Source: an uncultured Oscillospiraceae bacterium
GTDB taxonomy: Bacteria > Bacillota > Clostridia > Oscillospirales > Ruminococcaceae
Length of the DNA: 10,465 bases
Direction of reading: 5' to 3'
Assembly: GCA_900543295.1 (NCBI GenBank)
Contig: UQQY01000072.1
Coordinates: 1-10,465, forward strand
A program made the translations under genes and the position numbers. This document shows positions 1-7,579 of the stretch, piece by piece. The first letter of the stretch is position 1, and each line of letters opens with the position of its first letter. The notes under the pieces are model-generated. The model worked only from the letters and a program-made list of their open reading frames with translations, was not told where the DNA came from and ran no database searches.

Positions 1-494
1 TAGACGACGAGAGCATCCGCAGGGTTGCAAGGGAATTCGGCGGCGTGGAGCACCGCATTGAGTTTGTAAGAGAGTTTGACGGCGTGCGCTACTATAACGA
101 TTCCATTGCATCCTCACCGACACGCACCATCGCGGGGCTTTATTCCTTTGAACAGAAGATCATTGTGATTGCAGGCGGCTATGACAAAAAAATCCCGTAT
201 GCACCGCTGGCACCGGCGCTGTGCGACCGTGCGAAGGCCGTCGTGCTGCTTGGTGCAACGGGTCCGAAAATTGAAGAAGCGCTCCGCTCCTGCGAAAAAT
301 TTGAGAAGAGCGGGCTTGTTATTCTACACGCGGACACCCTGGAACAGGCGGTGGAAGAGGCGCGCGCTTTTGCAAAGCCGGGCGATGTCATAAGTCTTTC
401 GCCTGCCAGCGCAAGCTTTGACCTGTACAAAAACTTTGAGGAGCGGGGCCGCCATTTCAAGCGGATTGTAAACGCATTGCAGCAGGACCAGTAA
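1..494 (+). CDS. murD: MurD, UDP-N-acetylmuramoyl-L-alanine:D-glutamate ligase (3' part)
   Basis: The frame is open from base 3 to the TAA at 492-494, so about 163 C-terminal residues of a protein that is normally about 450 long are present. The GTG at 45 is internal, because the frame continues upstream with MurD-like sequence. MurD is the cytoplasmic ATP-dependent ligase that adds D-glutamate to UDP-MurNAc-L-Ala in peptidoglycan synthesis. The part seen is the Mur ligase C-terminal domain: YNDSIASSPTRT, then IIVIAGGYDKKIPY, then the terminal block LSPASASFDLYKNFEERG followed by FK, which is diagnostic for MurD. In the first motif the usual K-A-T of proteobacterial NDSKATN is I-A-S; from memory this is the common clostridial version rather than a defect. 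The next gene starts 53 bp downstream on the same strand, so the two may be co-transcribed. Confidence 0.95.
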   Translation, partial: DDESIRRVAREFGGVEHRIEFVREFDGVRYYNDSIASSPTRTIAGLYSFEQKIIVIAGGYDKKIPYAPLAPALCDRAKAVVLLGATGPKIEEALRSCEKFEKSGLVILHADTLEQAVEEARAFAKPGDVISLSPASASFDLYKNFEERGRHFKRIVNALQQDQ

Positions 495-547
495 GGTTCG
501 CTGTTCTGCTTTACGAAGATCATAAATATGGCAAGAGGAATGTTAAG

Positions 548-1594
548 ATGAAAGACACAATCATAACAGAGTGGCTTTGCGCCTTATGCGAAGCGCCGGG
601 CGTTTCGGGACTGGAGGAATGCGCGGCGAACGAGGCCGAGAAGCTGTTAAAAAACTATATCCCGGATGCAAAGGCAGACGTGTTCGGCAATGTGACAGGC
701 ATAAGAAAAAGCGGCAAAGCAGGGGCGAAGACCTTCCTGCTGGATGCGCACATCGATGAGATCGGCATGATTGTCACCGGAATCGACGACAAAGGCTTTC
801 TGCGCGTGTCGAACTGCGGCGGTGTTGACCGCCGTCTTCTGGCGGCGCAGGCTGTCACAGTTCACAGCAAGCAGCCTCTTTTCGGCGTAGTGGGCACAAA
901 GCCGCCGCATTTGATGAGCGCGGAAGAGGCCAAAAAGGTTGGAAAAATGGAAGAGATGTTCATCGACATTGGCATGAACAGAGAAGAAGCTGAATCGCTC
1001 GTTTCTCCAGGCGACCGTGTTACCATGCGTTCACCGGTCGAGGCAATGCACGGCGGACTTGTTTGCGGCAAAGCGCTCGACGACCGCGCGGGCGTGGCGG
1101 CAATCCTGTATGCGCTGGAGCTTTTGAAGGAGGACGACCTGAATATAAATATTGCGGTACAGTTTTCCGGAAAAGAGGAAACCGGCGGACAGGGCGCCAT
1201 GATCGGCGCATATGCGGCAGAGGCAGATTATGCGGTTGCAGTGGACGTGAGCTTTGCCAAAACACCGGACGCCGACGCGAATAAATGCGGCGAGCTAAAA
1301 AAAGGTGCTATGATCGGCTATTCGGCTGTTCTTGACAAGAGTATGTCGGATACTCTGGTACGGCTTGCGAAGGAGCAGTCGATTCCCTGCCAGCTTGAGG
1401 TAATGGGCGGACGTTCAACCGGAACGAACGCGGATGAAATTTTCACCTCGCGCGCAGGCGTGCGGACGGGGCTTCTCTCCATTCCGCAGCGGTATATGCA
1501 TACGCCGGTTGAGGTTATAGCAATTGAGGACGTCAAAGCGGTGGGCGCACTGCTTGCCGCCGTAATCAGAGAGGCGGGTAACGGAAATGTTTGA
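548..1594 (+). CDS. M42 family metallo-aminopeptidase (glutamyl aminopeptidase / endoglucanase-M type), copy 1
   Basis: This 348-residue protein has the full length and layout of peptidase family M42 (FrvX/YsdC/TET-like cytosolic aminopeptidases, usually 330-360 residues, often assembled into dodecamers). The dinuclear metal-site residues are visible: His68 and Asp70 in DAHIDEIG, bridging Asp178 in KALDDRAG, catalytic Glu210 with ligand Glu211 in KEETGGQG, Asp233 in AVDVSF, and His318 in RYMHTP. An active enzyme is therefore expected, trimming N-terminal residues from short peptides. The start ATG at 548 has AGAGGAA seven bases upstream. The next gene is a paralogue overlapping by 8 nt. The family is well supported. 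The exact substrate is not, because M42 members differ (acidic, hydrophobic or lysine preference) and many carry an unproved 'cellulase' label. Confidence 0.93.
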   Translation: MKDTIITEWLCALCEAPGVSGLEECAANEAEKLLKNYIPDAKADVFGNVTGIRKSGKAGAKTFLLDAHIDEIGMIVTGIDDKGFLRVSNCGGVDRRLLAAQAVTVHSKQPLFGVVGTKPPHLMSAEEAKKVGKMEEMFIDIGMNREEAESLVSPGDRVTMRSPVEAMHGGLVCGKALDDRAGVAAILYALELLKEDDLNINIAVQFSGKEETGGQGAMIGAYAAEADYAVAVDVSFAKTPDADANKCGELKKGAMIGYSAVLDKSMSDTLVRLAKEQSIPCQLEVMGGRSTGTNADEIFTSRAGVRTGLLSIPQRYMHTPVEVIAIEDVKAVGALLAAVIREAGNGNV

Positions 1595-2615
1595 TTTTAA
1601 GCTGCTCAAAGAGCTTTGCCTGCTGGACGGCACCTCCGGAAGAGAGGATGCGGTCCGTGCGTTCATTAAGAAAGAAATTCGAGATCTGGCGGATGAGATT
1701 CGTACGGATGCGCTCGGAAGCCTTATCGCGTTCAAAAAAGGAAAGGCGCGCCCGAAGAGCCGCGTTTTGTTCGACGCGCACATGGATGAAGTCGGCTTTA
1801 TCGTCACCGGCGCAACTGACGAGGGCTTCCTGCGCTTTTCTGCGGTTGGCGGCATCAATCCGCGCGTGATACTCGGCCGCAGTGTGACCGTGGGCGAAAA
1901 AAGGCTCACTGGTGTGATCGGAACCAAGGCGCTTCATATGCTGACGCCGGAGGAGCGCGATCAGGCACCCGATCCGGACAAGCTTCTCATCGATATTGGC
2001 GCGCAGAGCCGCGAGGAGGCGCTTTCGCTCGTTTCTCTGGGCGACAGCGCATACTTTAAAGGCGACTGGCAGGAATTCGGCGCAAGCTCGATTGCGGCGA
2101 AAGCAATCGACGACCGCGCAGGCTGTGCGGCGCTCATTTGCCTGATGCGTGAAGATCTGCCGTATGACACCTGGTTTTCCTTTTCCACGCAGGAGGAAGT
2201 CGGCGGAAACGGTGCAAAGACGGCGGCCTTTACCGTCGGGCCGGATATTGCGGTGGCGGTAGAATCTACGGCCTGCGGCGATGTGGCGGATGTAACCGGC
2301 GACGCGCGCGTCTGCATTTACGGCTCAGGCGCAGTGGTATCGTTTATGGACAACGGTACGATCTATGACAAGGGGCTTTACGATCACGCGTTCGCGCTCG
2401 CAAAGGAGCGGAATATCCCCTGCCAGACGAAGACGCGCATCGCAGGCGGCAACAACGCGCACGTACTGCACACCGTAAAAAGCGGCGTCCGCGTTGCGGC
2501 GGTGTCCGTACCGGGAAAGTATATTCATTCGCCGTATAATGTTTCGGATAAGCGGGATATTGAGGCGGTATATGAAATGGTGAAGGCACTCGCGGAGACA
2601 GTGGGCGCGCTGTGA
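1587..2615 (+). CDS. M42 family metallo-aminopeptidase, copy 2
   Basis: A second M42 peptidase of 342 residues starts inside the last codons of copy 1 (ATG at 1587, stop of copy 1 at 1592-1594), so translational coupling is likely. Metal-site residues are His65 and Asp67 (DAHMDEVG), Asp175 (KAIDDRAG), Glu203-Glu204 (TQEEVGGNG) and His314 (KYIHSP). The fourth ligand position reads AVESTACGD, giving Glu226 where copy 1 has Asp233. Glu at this site is found in part of the family, so this is probably a subfamily difference rather than inactivation. The two proteins align along their length, for example DAH-DE-G-IVTG followed by GFLR, and look like an old tandem duplication or a heteromeric pair. 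They could form mixed complexes or divide peptide substrates; the sequence does not decide. Confidence 0.92.
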   Translation: MFDFKLLKELCLLDGTSGREDAVRAFIKKEIRDLADEIRTDALGSLIAFKKGKARPKSRVLFDAHMDEVGFIVTGATDEGFLRFSAVGGINPRVILGRSVTVGEKRLTGVIGTKALHMLTPEERDQAPDPDKLLIDIGAQSREEALSLVSLGDSAYFKGDWQEFGASSIAAKAIDDRAGCAALICLMREDLPYDTWFSFSTQEEVGGNGAKTAAFTVGPDIAVAVESTACGDVADVTGDARVCIYGSGAVVSFMDNGTIYDKGLYDHAFALAKERNIPCQTKTRIAGGNNAHVLHTVKSGVRVAAVSVPGKYIHSPYNVSDKRDIEAVYEMVKALAETVGAL

Positions 2616-3346
2616 TCGCTCTTGCAGAAAACATAGGGAAGCTGCTCGCCCCGCTTGAAGAGTATGCGGATGTGTTCGCCTGTCGGATTCGGGCGATGTC
2701 TCGGCTTTATTGGAAGAATCAGGAGATACTGTTTTATACAAATAGTATAAACAGCTCATTTTATGTCGAAAGCGGCAATGCCGTAGTCTGGATTTCGCCG
2801 CACAGCACTGCAAAAGACAAGGCTGAGCTGTGCGATTTGCTCGCCGTGACAGCGCGAACGGTCAGAGCCAATCACCCGCTGCCGCTTGCGGGCTATACAG
2901 AAACGCGTGGACTTATCTACGGCGGCTGTACAGCATATCACTTTACACAAGGAGCAGCGGAAAATCTGCGTGGCTGTCTTGCCGTGTGGGAGCAGGTCTT
3001 TCCCGACGCCTTTTCAGGCGAGGCGGGCAGAGTGCGCTATGCCGACTGTTCCCATCGTATCCGGCATGAAATGTCGCGGGCCTTTTGTCTGGAGGATAAG
3101 GCGGCGCTGTTTGCTTTCTGTGAGGATCACGGCTATGCGGTAATCGATCAGCTCGGCGTTTTGCCGGCATACCGCGGAAACGGACTGGCCATGTCGCTGC
3201 TATGTCATGCTGCTGCGGTTCTTCGACCGGAAAACGGTTTTCTGTTTGAAAGCAAGGACACGCTGAGCGATCATTTTTACGAAAAAAATGACTTCCAGCC
3301 CATGGGTGGATGGTATGCGTACCGAACCCGCCTCTCTGCTGGTTAG
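2612..3346 (+). CDS. GNAT family N-acetyltransferase
   Basis: The protein has 244 residues if started at the GTG at 2612, which overlaps the preceding TGA as GTGA, a classic coupled start. The C-terminal part is a GNAT fold: IDQLGVLPAYRGNGLAMSLL at residues 178-197 is motif A, with the acetyl-CoA pyrophosphate-binding loop R188-G-N-G191. It is followed by FLFESKDTLSDHFYEKNDF at 210-228, the usual end of the domain with its late Phe/Tyr-Glu-Lys-x-Asp-Phe element. The N-terminal 140 residues match nothing I recognise and may select the substrate. The reaction would be acetyl transfer from acetyl-CoA to an amine, possibly an amino acid or peptide given the peptidase neighbours, but that is inference. 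No membrane segment is seen, so it is probably cytosolic. Confidence 0.85.
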   Translation: MIALAENIGKLLAPLEEYADVFACRIRAMSRLYWKNQEILFYTNSINSSFYVESGNAVVWISPHSTAKDKAELCDLLAVTARTVRANHPLPLAGYTETRGLIYGGCTAYHFTQGAAENLRGCLAVWEQVFPDAFSGEAGRVRYADCSHRIRHEMSRAFCLEDKAALFAFCEDHGYAVIDQLGVLPAYRGNGLAMSLLCHAAAVLRPENGFLFESKDTLSDHFYEKNDFQPMGGWYAYRTRLSAG

Positions 3347-3400
3347 TACAAAGCCGCATGCCTTCATATTCACCGTATATTCAGAAGGAGAAATCAATAC

Positions 3401-4669
3401 ATGATCGAGGATTTTTATCAGTTTGACAGTCGGCTGCTTGCAAAGGCCGAGGAGGCGGAAAAGCGCTGTTTTGAATCGTTTTCCCGTATAGACGAAACGT
3501 GCGCGCATAACGAGGCCAGGGTTCTCCGCGCCTTTGCGGACTGCCGCGTGAGCGAAAGTCACTTTGCGGGCAGCACCGGCTACGGCTACGGCGACCGCGG
3601 AAGGGAGGTTCTGGACGCGGTATACGCGCAGGTAATGGGAGCAGAGGATGCGCTGGTACGGCACAACTTTGTCTCCGGCACGCATGCGCTGACGGTTGCG
3701 CTCTTCGGCGTTCTGCGCGCTGGCGATACCATGGTATCCCTGACCGGCGCGCCGTATGACACCATGGAGGAGGTCATCGGACTCCGCGGCGAGGGCAACG
3801 GCTCTTTAAAGGACTTCGGCGTTTCTTACCGTCAGGTCGATCTTCTTGAGGATGGCTCGCCGGACTTCGAAACGATATCCGAGGCGGCAAAGGGTGCGAA
3901 AATCGTATATATCCAGCGCTCGCGCGGCTATTCCCTGCGCGAATCGTTTTCCGTTGATGTCATCGGCAGCATGATCGCCGCCGCAAGAAAAGGAAATCCG
4001 GACGTGATCGCAGTCGTGGACAACTGTTACGGCGAATTTGTCGAAAAAGTAGAGCCGACCGCAGTGGGAGCAGATTTGATCGTCGGCTCGCTTATCAAAA
4101 ATCCGGGCGGCGGCATTGCAAAGACGGGCGGCTATATCGCGGGAAGGAAGGACTTAGTCGAGCTGTGCTCCTACCGCCTGACCTGCGTTGGCATGGGCAA
4201 GGAGGTAGGCTGTACGCTCTCTGAGAGCAGGAGTATGTTTTTGGGACTTTATTTTGCGCCGTCCGTCGTTGCTTCCGCTGTAAAGACCTCTGTCTTTGCA
4301 CTCAGCCTGTTTGATTTATTGGGCTTTGCCGTTTATCCGTCATACGACGCATACCGCACGGACATCATTGCGGCAATTGCGCTTACAAACCGCGACCGCC
4401 TGATTGCATTCTGTCAGGGAATTCAGAAAGGCTCGCCGGTAGACAGCTTTGTGTCGCCCGAGCCGTGGGACATGCCGGGCTATGAAAGCGAGGTTATCAT
4501 GGCGGCGGGCGCATTTACTCTGGGCGCTTCTATCGAGCTTTCCGCCGACGCGCCGCTGCGCGAACCGTATGCCGTTTGGCTGCAAGGCGGACTTACCTAT
4601 AATACCGGAAAAATCGGTATTTTGCTTGCGGCACAGGAAATGGCGAAACGTGATCTTCTTCCGCTGTAA
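3401..4669 (+). CDS. PLP-dependent 'aluminium resistance / methionine gamma-lyase' family protein (YnbB-like)
   Basis: This 422-residue protein matches, from memory, the family annotated as aluminium resistance protein or methionine gamma-lyase family (Pfam Met_gamma_lyase; B. subtilis YnbB), a fold-type I PLP enzyme. Visible features are GSTGYGYGDRGRE (57-69), the SGTHA phosphate-binding region (92-96), VVDNCYGEF (205-213) with Asp207 expected to bind the pyridine nitrogen, and SLIKNPGGG (230-238) with Lys233 as the likely Schiff-base lysine, followed by KTGGYIAGR. The ATG at 3401 has a strong AGAAGGAG site about 10 bases upstream. The substrate in this subfamily is not firmly known: C-S lyase activity on methionine or cysteine derivatives is the family inference, and the aluminium phenotype is historical. 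It is the last gene of the first plus-strand unit and is followed by a terminator-like hairpin at 4726. Confidence 0.9.
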   Translation: MIEDFYQFDSRLLAKAEEAEKRCFESFSRIDETCAHNEARVLRAFADCRVSESHFAGSTGYGYGDRGREVLDAVYAQVMGAEDALVRHNFVSGTHALTVALFGVLRAGDTMVSLTGAPYDTMEEVIGLRGEGNGSLKDFGVSYRQVDLLEDGSPDFETISEAAKGAKIVYIQRSRGYSLRESFSVDVIGSMIAAARKGNPDVIAVVDNCYGEFVEKVEPTAVGADLIVGSLIKNPGGGIAKTGGYIAGRKDLVELCSYRLTCVGMGKEVGCTLSESRSMFLGLYFAPSVVASAVKTSVFALSLFDLLGFAVYPSYDAYRTDIIAAIALTNRDRLIAFCQGIQKGSPVDSFVSPEPWDMPGYESEVIMAAGAFTLGASIELSADAPLREPYAVWLQGGLTYNTGKIGILLAAQEMAKRDLLPL

Positions 4670-4722
4670 GGCGACGCGCCTTTACCAATAAGGGAGCTGC
4701 CAAAACAGTACCAGAATGTGCA

Positions 4723-4767
4723 GGCGGACTGTCAGTGAGAAAGGCTCTGCGGCAGTCCTTGTATTTT
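4723..4767 (+). terminator. Probable intrinsic terminator after the YnbB-like gene
   Basis: GGACTG (4726-4731) pairs with CAGTCC (4753-4758), and GAG/CTC can pair inside the loop. The downstream tract TTGTATTTT is T-rich but interrupted. The position, about 55 bp after the stop and just before a promoter, fits a terminator. The imperfect stem and U-tract suggest partial efficiency. Confidence 0.5.
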
Positions 4768-4787
4768 CCGAATATCTCCTGTATAAT
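4759..4787 (+). promoter_or_regulatory. Sigma-A-type promoter of the M50-scpA-scpB-ytfJ operon
   Basis: A perfect -10 box TATAAT at 4782-4787 lies 17 bp downstream of TTGTAT (4759-4764), which matches only the TTG of the -35 consensus. Transcription would begin near 4794. The -35 element sits within the T-rich tail of the preceding terminator-like hairpin. Confidence 0.6.
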
Positions 4788-4807
4788 AAGTAAAACATGC
4801 GGCGTTC

Positions 4808-4817
4808 ACAGTCCGCC
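4808..4817 (+). repeat. Distal arm of a 10-bp inverted repeat in the operon leader
   Basis: ACAGTCCGCC here is the exact reverse complement of GGCGGACTGT at 4723-4732, across a 75-bp spacer that contains the promoter. The upstream arm is also the left arm of the terminator-like hairpin, so on a read-through transcript the two pairings exclude each other. On a transcript started at the promoter only this arm is present. Confidence 0.5.
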
Positions 4818-4885
4818 GACATATTGAGGGGTAGTCAGACAGAAAGGATCTGGTTTTTATCATTGAAGCAATTTTAACCGGAAAT

Positions 4886-5587
4886 ATGCAGCAGATCATG
4901 CTGCAACTGCTGGCGAGTATTGTAGTGGTGTTTATCGCACTGCCGCTGCACGAATGTGCGCATGGCCTTGTGGCGAAAAAACTGGGCGATCCCACCGCGT
5001 CGAACATGGGACGGCTCACACTCAATCCGCTCGCCCATTTTGATCCAATCGGCACAACGGCGCTCATTCTGGTAGGCTTCGGCTGGGCGAAGCCGGTTCC
5101 CATCAATCCCTACTATTTTAAGAACCGCAAAAACGGCATGGCGCTTACCGCGCTGGCGGGGCCGCTCTCCAACTTGCTGATGGCGACTGTTGCACTGCTC
5201 ATATACAAAATCTTGTACTATTTTGTACCGGTCAACACGTTTGTGCAGATTTTAGCCTCCGTCATGGTGCTGATTGCGCAGATCAACATTTCGCTGTGCG
5301 CCTTTAACTTAATCCCGCTCCCGCCGCTGGACGGCTCCAAGATCATTGGCTTTTTTATGCCCATGAACATATATGCGCGCTTTGAAAACTTTTTTGCGCG
5401 CTATCAGCAGATCATCTTTTATGCAATGATTTTCCTCTTCTTTATTCTGCCGCGTCTGGGCGGGTCGTTCGCTTTTATATCAAATGTGATCGATATTCCG
5501 TTTAACTGGCTGTGGAACGCAATGTTCTGGCTCTCGGATAAGCTTACCTTTTTTGTCGATCTCCTTGCAAGGGCGGTACTGGCTTAA
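4886..5587 (+). CDS. Site-2 protease family (M50) membrane metalloprotease
   Basis: This membrane-embedded zinc protease carries HECAH at residues 22-26 in the first hydrophobic segment, GDPTASNMGRLTLNPLAHFD just after it, and the second-half motif NLIPLPPLDG with Asp149 as the third zinc ligand. Several further hydrophobic segments lie at about 85-108, 117-143 and 174-190. It is the short clostridial/bacillar form without a PDZ domain, often found next to scpA-scpB. It may cut transmembrane substrates during signalling or sporulation, but the substrate is unknown. The start is uncertain. ATG 4886 has only a weak site, whereas a good AGAAAGGA (4841-4848) lies too far upstream for it and the frame is open through IIEAILTGN above the ATG. 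A non-ATG start at 4859 (ATC) or 4862 (ATT) would fit better. The stop overlaps the scpA start by one base. Confidence 0.9.
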   Translation: MQQIMLQLLASIVVVFIALPLHECAHGLVAKKLGDPTASNMGRLTLNPLAHFDPIGTTALILVGFGWAKPVPINPYYFKNRKNGMALTALAGPLSNLLMATVALLIYKILYYFVPVNTFVQILASVMVLIAQINISLCAFNLIPLPPLDGSKIIGFFMPMNIYARFENFFARYQQIIFYAMIFLFFILPRLGGSFAFISNVIDIPFNWLWNAMFWLSDKLTFFVDLLARAVLA

Positions 5588-6321
5588 TGGAAGCATTACA
5601 GTTTAAATTGCAGGTGTTTGAAGGGCCGCTTGATCTGCTTTTGCACCTGATAGCAAAGCATAAGCTTGATATTGGCGACATTGAGATTTCTCTGCTTCTG
5701 GAGCAGTATCTCGATTATATTGCGCAGATGAAGGATGCGGATCTTGAGATTGCGACGGAATTTCTGGCTATGGCCGCACGGCTTGTCTACATCAAGACGG
5801 CGGCGCTTTTGCCCCGTCATGAGGAAGAGAGTGAAAAGCTCAGAGAAGAGCTTTCCGGCCAGTTGATCGAATATCAGCTATGCAAGGCGATTGCCGGACG
5901 AATGCGCACAATGTACCGTGACGGCGTATTTGTCAGACCGCCCCAAAAGCTTCTCAAAGATTCAGAATATCGTTTGCATCATGACGTCTCGCTACTTTTA
6001 GAGGCGTATCTCGCGGCGGCCGGACGTGCAAAACGCAGACTTCCCCCGCCTCGCTCCTCCTTCGCGGGAATTGTCTCCAGACGAATTGTTCCGGTGGAAA
6101 CCCGAATTCTTTACGTGTTAAAGCGTCTCTATGCGGAAGGGGAAGCGCAATACGATTCGTTTTTTGAAGGCGGAGACCGCAGCGAGCGCGTTGCAACGTT
6201 TTTGGCGGTGCTTGAGCTTGTCAAATCAAAGCGGATTTGTTTGAGCGAAGACAACCAAACGATTCGTTTTATCCGCAGAAGTGAAAACTGGGAGGAGGGA
6301 CAGGCTGTTGCAGAAAAATGA
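5587..6321 (+). CDS. scpA: ScpA, segregation and condensation protein A (kleisin)
   Basis: This is a 244-residue kleisin subunit of the Smc-ScpA-ScpB condensin complex, which organises and helps segregate the chromosome. The N-terminal signature FEGPLDLLLHLIAKHKLDI (residues 11-29) is characteristic, followed by the helical Smc-neck-binding region LLLEQYLDYI and LEIATEFLAMAARLVYIKTAALLP. The middle section (about 80-165) is variable and charged and should bind the ScpB dimer. The C-terminal winged helix (about 170-240, ending FLAVLELVKSKRICL then FIRR) should bind the Smc head. The ATG overlaps the M50 stop codon (TAATG), and scpB begins within the 3' end, giving a tightly coupled set. Length is normal for the family. 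Confidence 0.96.
   Translation: MEALQFKLQVFEGPLDLLLHLIAKHKLDIGDIEISLLLEQYLDYIAQMKDADLEIATEFLAMAARLVYIKTAALLPRHEEESEKLREELSGQLIEYQLCKAIAGRMRTMYRDGVFVRPPQKLLKDSEYRLHHDVSLLLEAYLAAAGRAKRRLPPPRSSFAGIVSRRIVPVETRILYVLKRLYAEGEAQYDSFFEGGDRSERVATFLAVLELVKSKRICLSEDNQTIRFIRRSENWEEGQAVAEK
6291..6300 (+). promoter_or_regulatory. Ribosome binding site that fixes the scpB start
   Basis: GGAGGAGGGA inside the scpA 3' end lies eight bases before TTG 6308. It is downstream of the GTG at 6281, so that GTG cannot use it. This favours the TTG start. Confidence 0.7.
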
Positions 6322-6874
6322 GCTTTGCGCCGCAATGGAGGCGGTGCTGTTTGCCGCAGGCGAGCCTGTAGAACCCGGAAAGCTTGCGCAGGCGCTTCAA
6401 ATTGAAGAAGATCTTACGTATAAATTGCTCAAAACGATGCAGGATAAATATGACAGTCCGGAATCCGGACTGATGCTTGTCGAGCTTTCCGGCAGCTTTC
6501 AGTTATGCACGAAGCCCGCTTATGGTGAAGCGGTCAAGCGTGCGCTTATGATCCGCCGGAATGTGCCGCTTTCTGCGGCTGCGATGGAGGTGCTGGCGGT
6601 AGTCGCCTATAACCAGCCGGTTACGCGCGCGTTCATCGAACAGGTGCGCGGCGTTGACAGCTCGCAGACGGTTACTTCCCTCGTGGAAAAGGGACTGCTT
6701 GAGGAGGCGGGGCGCTTGGAGCTTCCAGGCCGCCCAATTGCCTATCAGGTAACGCCCGCGTTTTTGCGCACGTTCGGTATTTCGTCGCTTGGGGAGCTTC
6801 CGCCGCTTCCCGATGAGGGCGGTCAGGTTCTGCTTGACGAGGTGGTAAACAATCCGGAGGAAGCATCGGAATGA
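6308..6874 (+). CDS. scpB: ScpB, segregation and condensation protein B
   Basis: This 188-residue protein (from TTG 6308) is the partner of ScpA in the Smc complex. It forms a dimer of tandem winged-helix proteins (kite fold) that clasps the kleisin. The N-terminus NELCAAMEAVLFAAGEPVEP and the second-domain block EVLAVVAYNQPVTRAFIEQV, followed by RGVDS, are typical of ScpB, as is LELPGRPIAYQVTPAFLRTFG near residue 150. A longer reading from GTG 6281 would add nine residues (MKTGRRDRL) that family members do not have and would overlap scpA by 41 nt. The strong GGAGGAGGG at 6291 instead supports TTG 6308, giving a 14-nt overlap with scpA. The next gene follows after 18 bp. Confidence 0.95.
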   Translation: MQKNELCAAMEAVLFAAGEPVEPGKLAQALQIEEDLTYKLLKTMQDKYDSPESGLMLVELSGSFQLCTKPAYGEAVKRALMIRRNVPLSAAAMEVLAVVAYNQPVTRAFIEQVRGVDSSQTVTSLVEKGLLEEAGRLELPGRPIAYQVTPAFLRTFGISSLGELPPLPDEGGQVLLDEVVNNPEEASE

Positions 6875-6892
6875 CGGCGCGGAGGTGATCGT

Positions 6893-7579
6893 ATGACGGC
6901 TCTGTGGATCATCGGCGGCATTGTCCTGCTGATTGTGCTGCTTATGATGATTAGCGTTACGGTCTATGTTAAAATCGACGAGACGGTACGCATAAAGGTC
7001 GGCGCGCTTGGTATCCGTTTTACGGTGTTTCCGGCAAGCAGGAAAAAGGAGAAACCGCCCAAAACAAAAAAGAGAAAAAAAGAAAAGCCCGCAAAGCCCC
7101 AGAAGCCGATGCCGGAAAAAAAGGCGAATGAGCGCTCGCTTGGGGATACTATTTCATTTGCGGTTTCTCTTCTACAGGCGATTGTACCGAGTGCGGTAAA
7201 GCTTGTGCGGAAAATCCGTATCACCCGTATGCGGATTTTTCTATCCGTCGGCGCAGAGGACGCAGATACGGCTGCCGTCCGCTACGGTCAAACCTGTATG
7301 GGGCTGTACAGCCTGCTCGCCTGCGTCGATAAGACAATGACGCTTAAAGTAGAGGACGTAAGCGTAACGCCGGATTTTGTGACCGGCGGGACGCAGTATG
7401 ATATTTCATTTAGTGCAAAGCTGCGGATCGGCAGCGCGGTTTTCTCCGCGCTCAGTATCCTGTTTAAGCTGGTTGCCGTCTTTGTACGGCAGGCAAAGCG
7501 TCCGGACGGACAGCCGCCGGCGCACCCCGCACCGAAGAAAACGGGCGGAAGGCAAAAAGAAAGGGTTGAGTCTGTATGA
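6893..7579 (+). CDS. DUF2953 domain membrane protein (YtfI-like)
   Basis: This 228-residue protein has an N-terminal membrane segment (about residues 3-24, WIIGGIVLLIVLLMMISVTV), a short globular part (VKIDETVRIKVGALGIRFTVFP), and a Lys/Pro-rich linker at about 47-82. The rest resembles DUF2953, ending in a second hydrophobic stretch near residues 180-205. B. subtilis YtfI is a DUF2953 protein encoded next to YtfJ, and the same pairing here supports the call. The cellular role is unknown; a sporulation-linked envelope function is inferred only from the neighbour. An almost perfect Shine-Dalgarno GGAGGTGAT (6881-6889) sits just before the ATG. The stop overlaps the next start as ATGA. The codons of the linker are strongly A-rich. 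Confidence 0.8.
   Translation: MTALWIIGGIVLLIVLLMMISVTVYVKIDETVRIKVGALGIRFTVFPASRKKEKPPKTKKRKKEKPAKPQKPMPEKKANERSLGDTISFAVSLLQAIVPSAVKLVRKIRITRMRIFLSVGAEDADTAAVRYGQTCMGLYSLLACVDKTMTLKVEDVSVTPDFVTGGTQYDISFSAKLRIGSAVFSALSILFKLVAVFVRQAKRPDGQPPAHPAPKKTGGRQKERVESV

Noticed and set aside
45..494. GTG 45 as the start of a complete 149-residue protein
   Set aside because: The frame is open to the window edge with MurD-like sequence upstream, so this is an internal codon of a truncated murD.
6281..6874. scpB starting at GTG 6281
   Set aside because: It would add non-conserved residues and lacks a ribosome site; TTG 6308 has a strong one.
7060..7130. A-AAA-AAG slippery heptamer in the Lys-rich linker of the DUF2953 gene, suggesting programmed -1 frameshifting
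   Set aside because: The -1 frame ends within about 20 codons, no stimulatory structure is evident, and A-rich Lys codons explain the heptamer.
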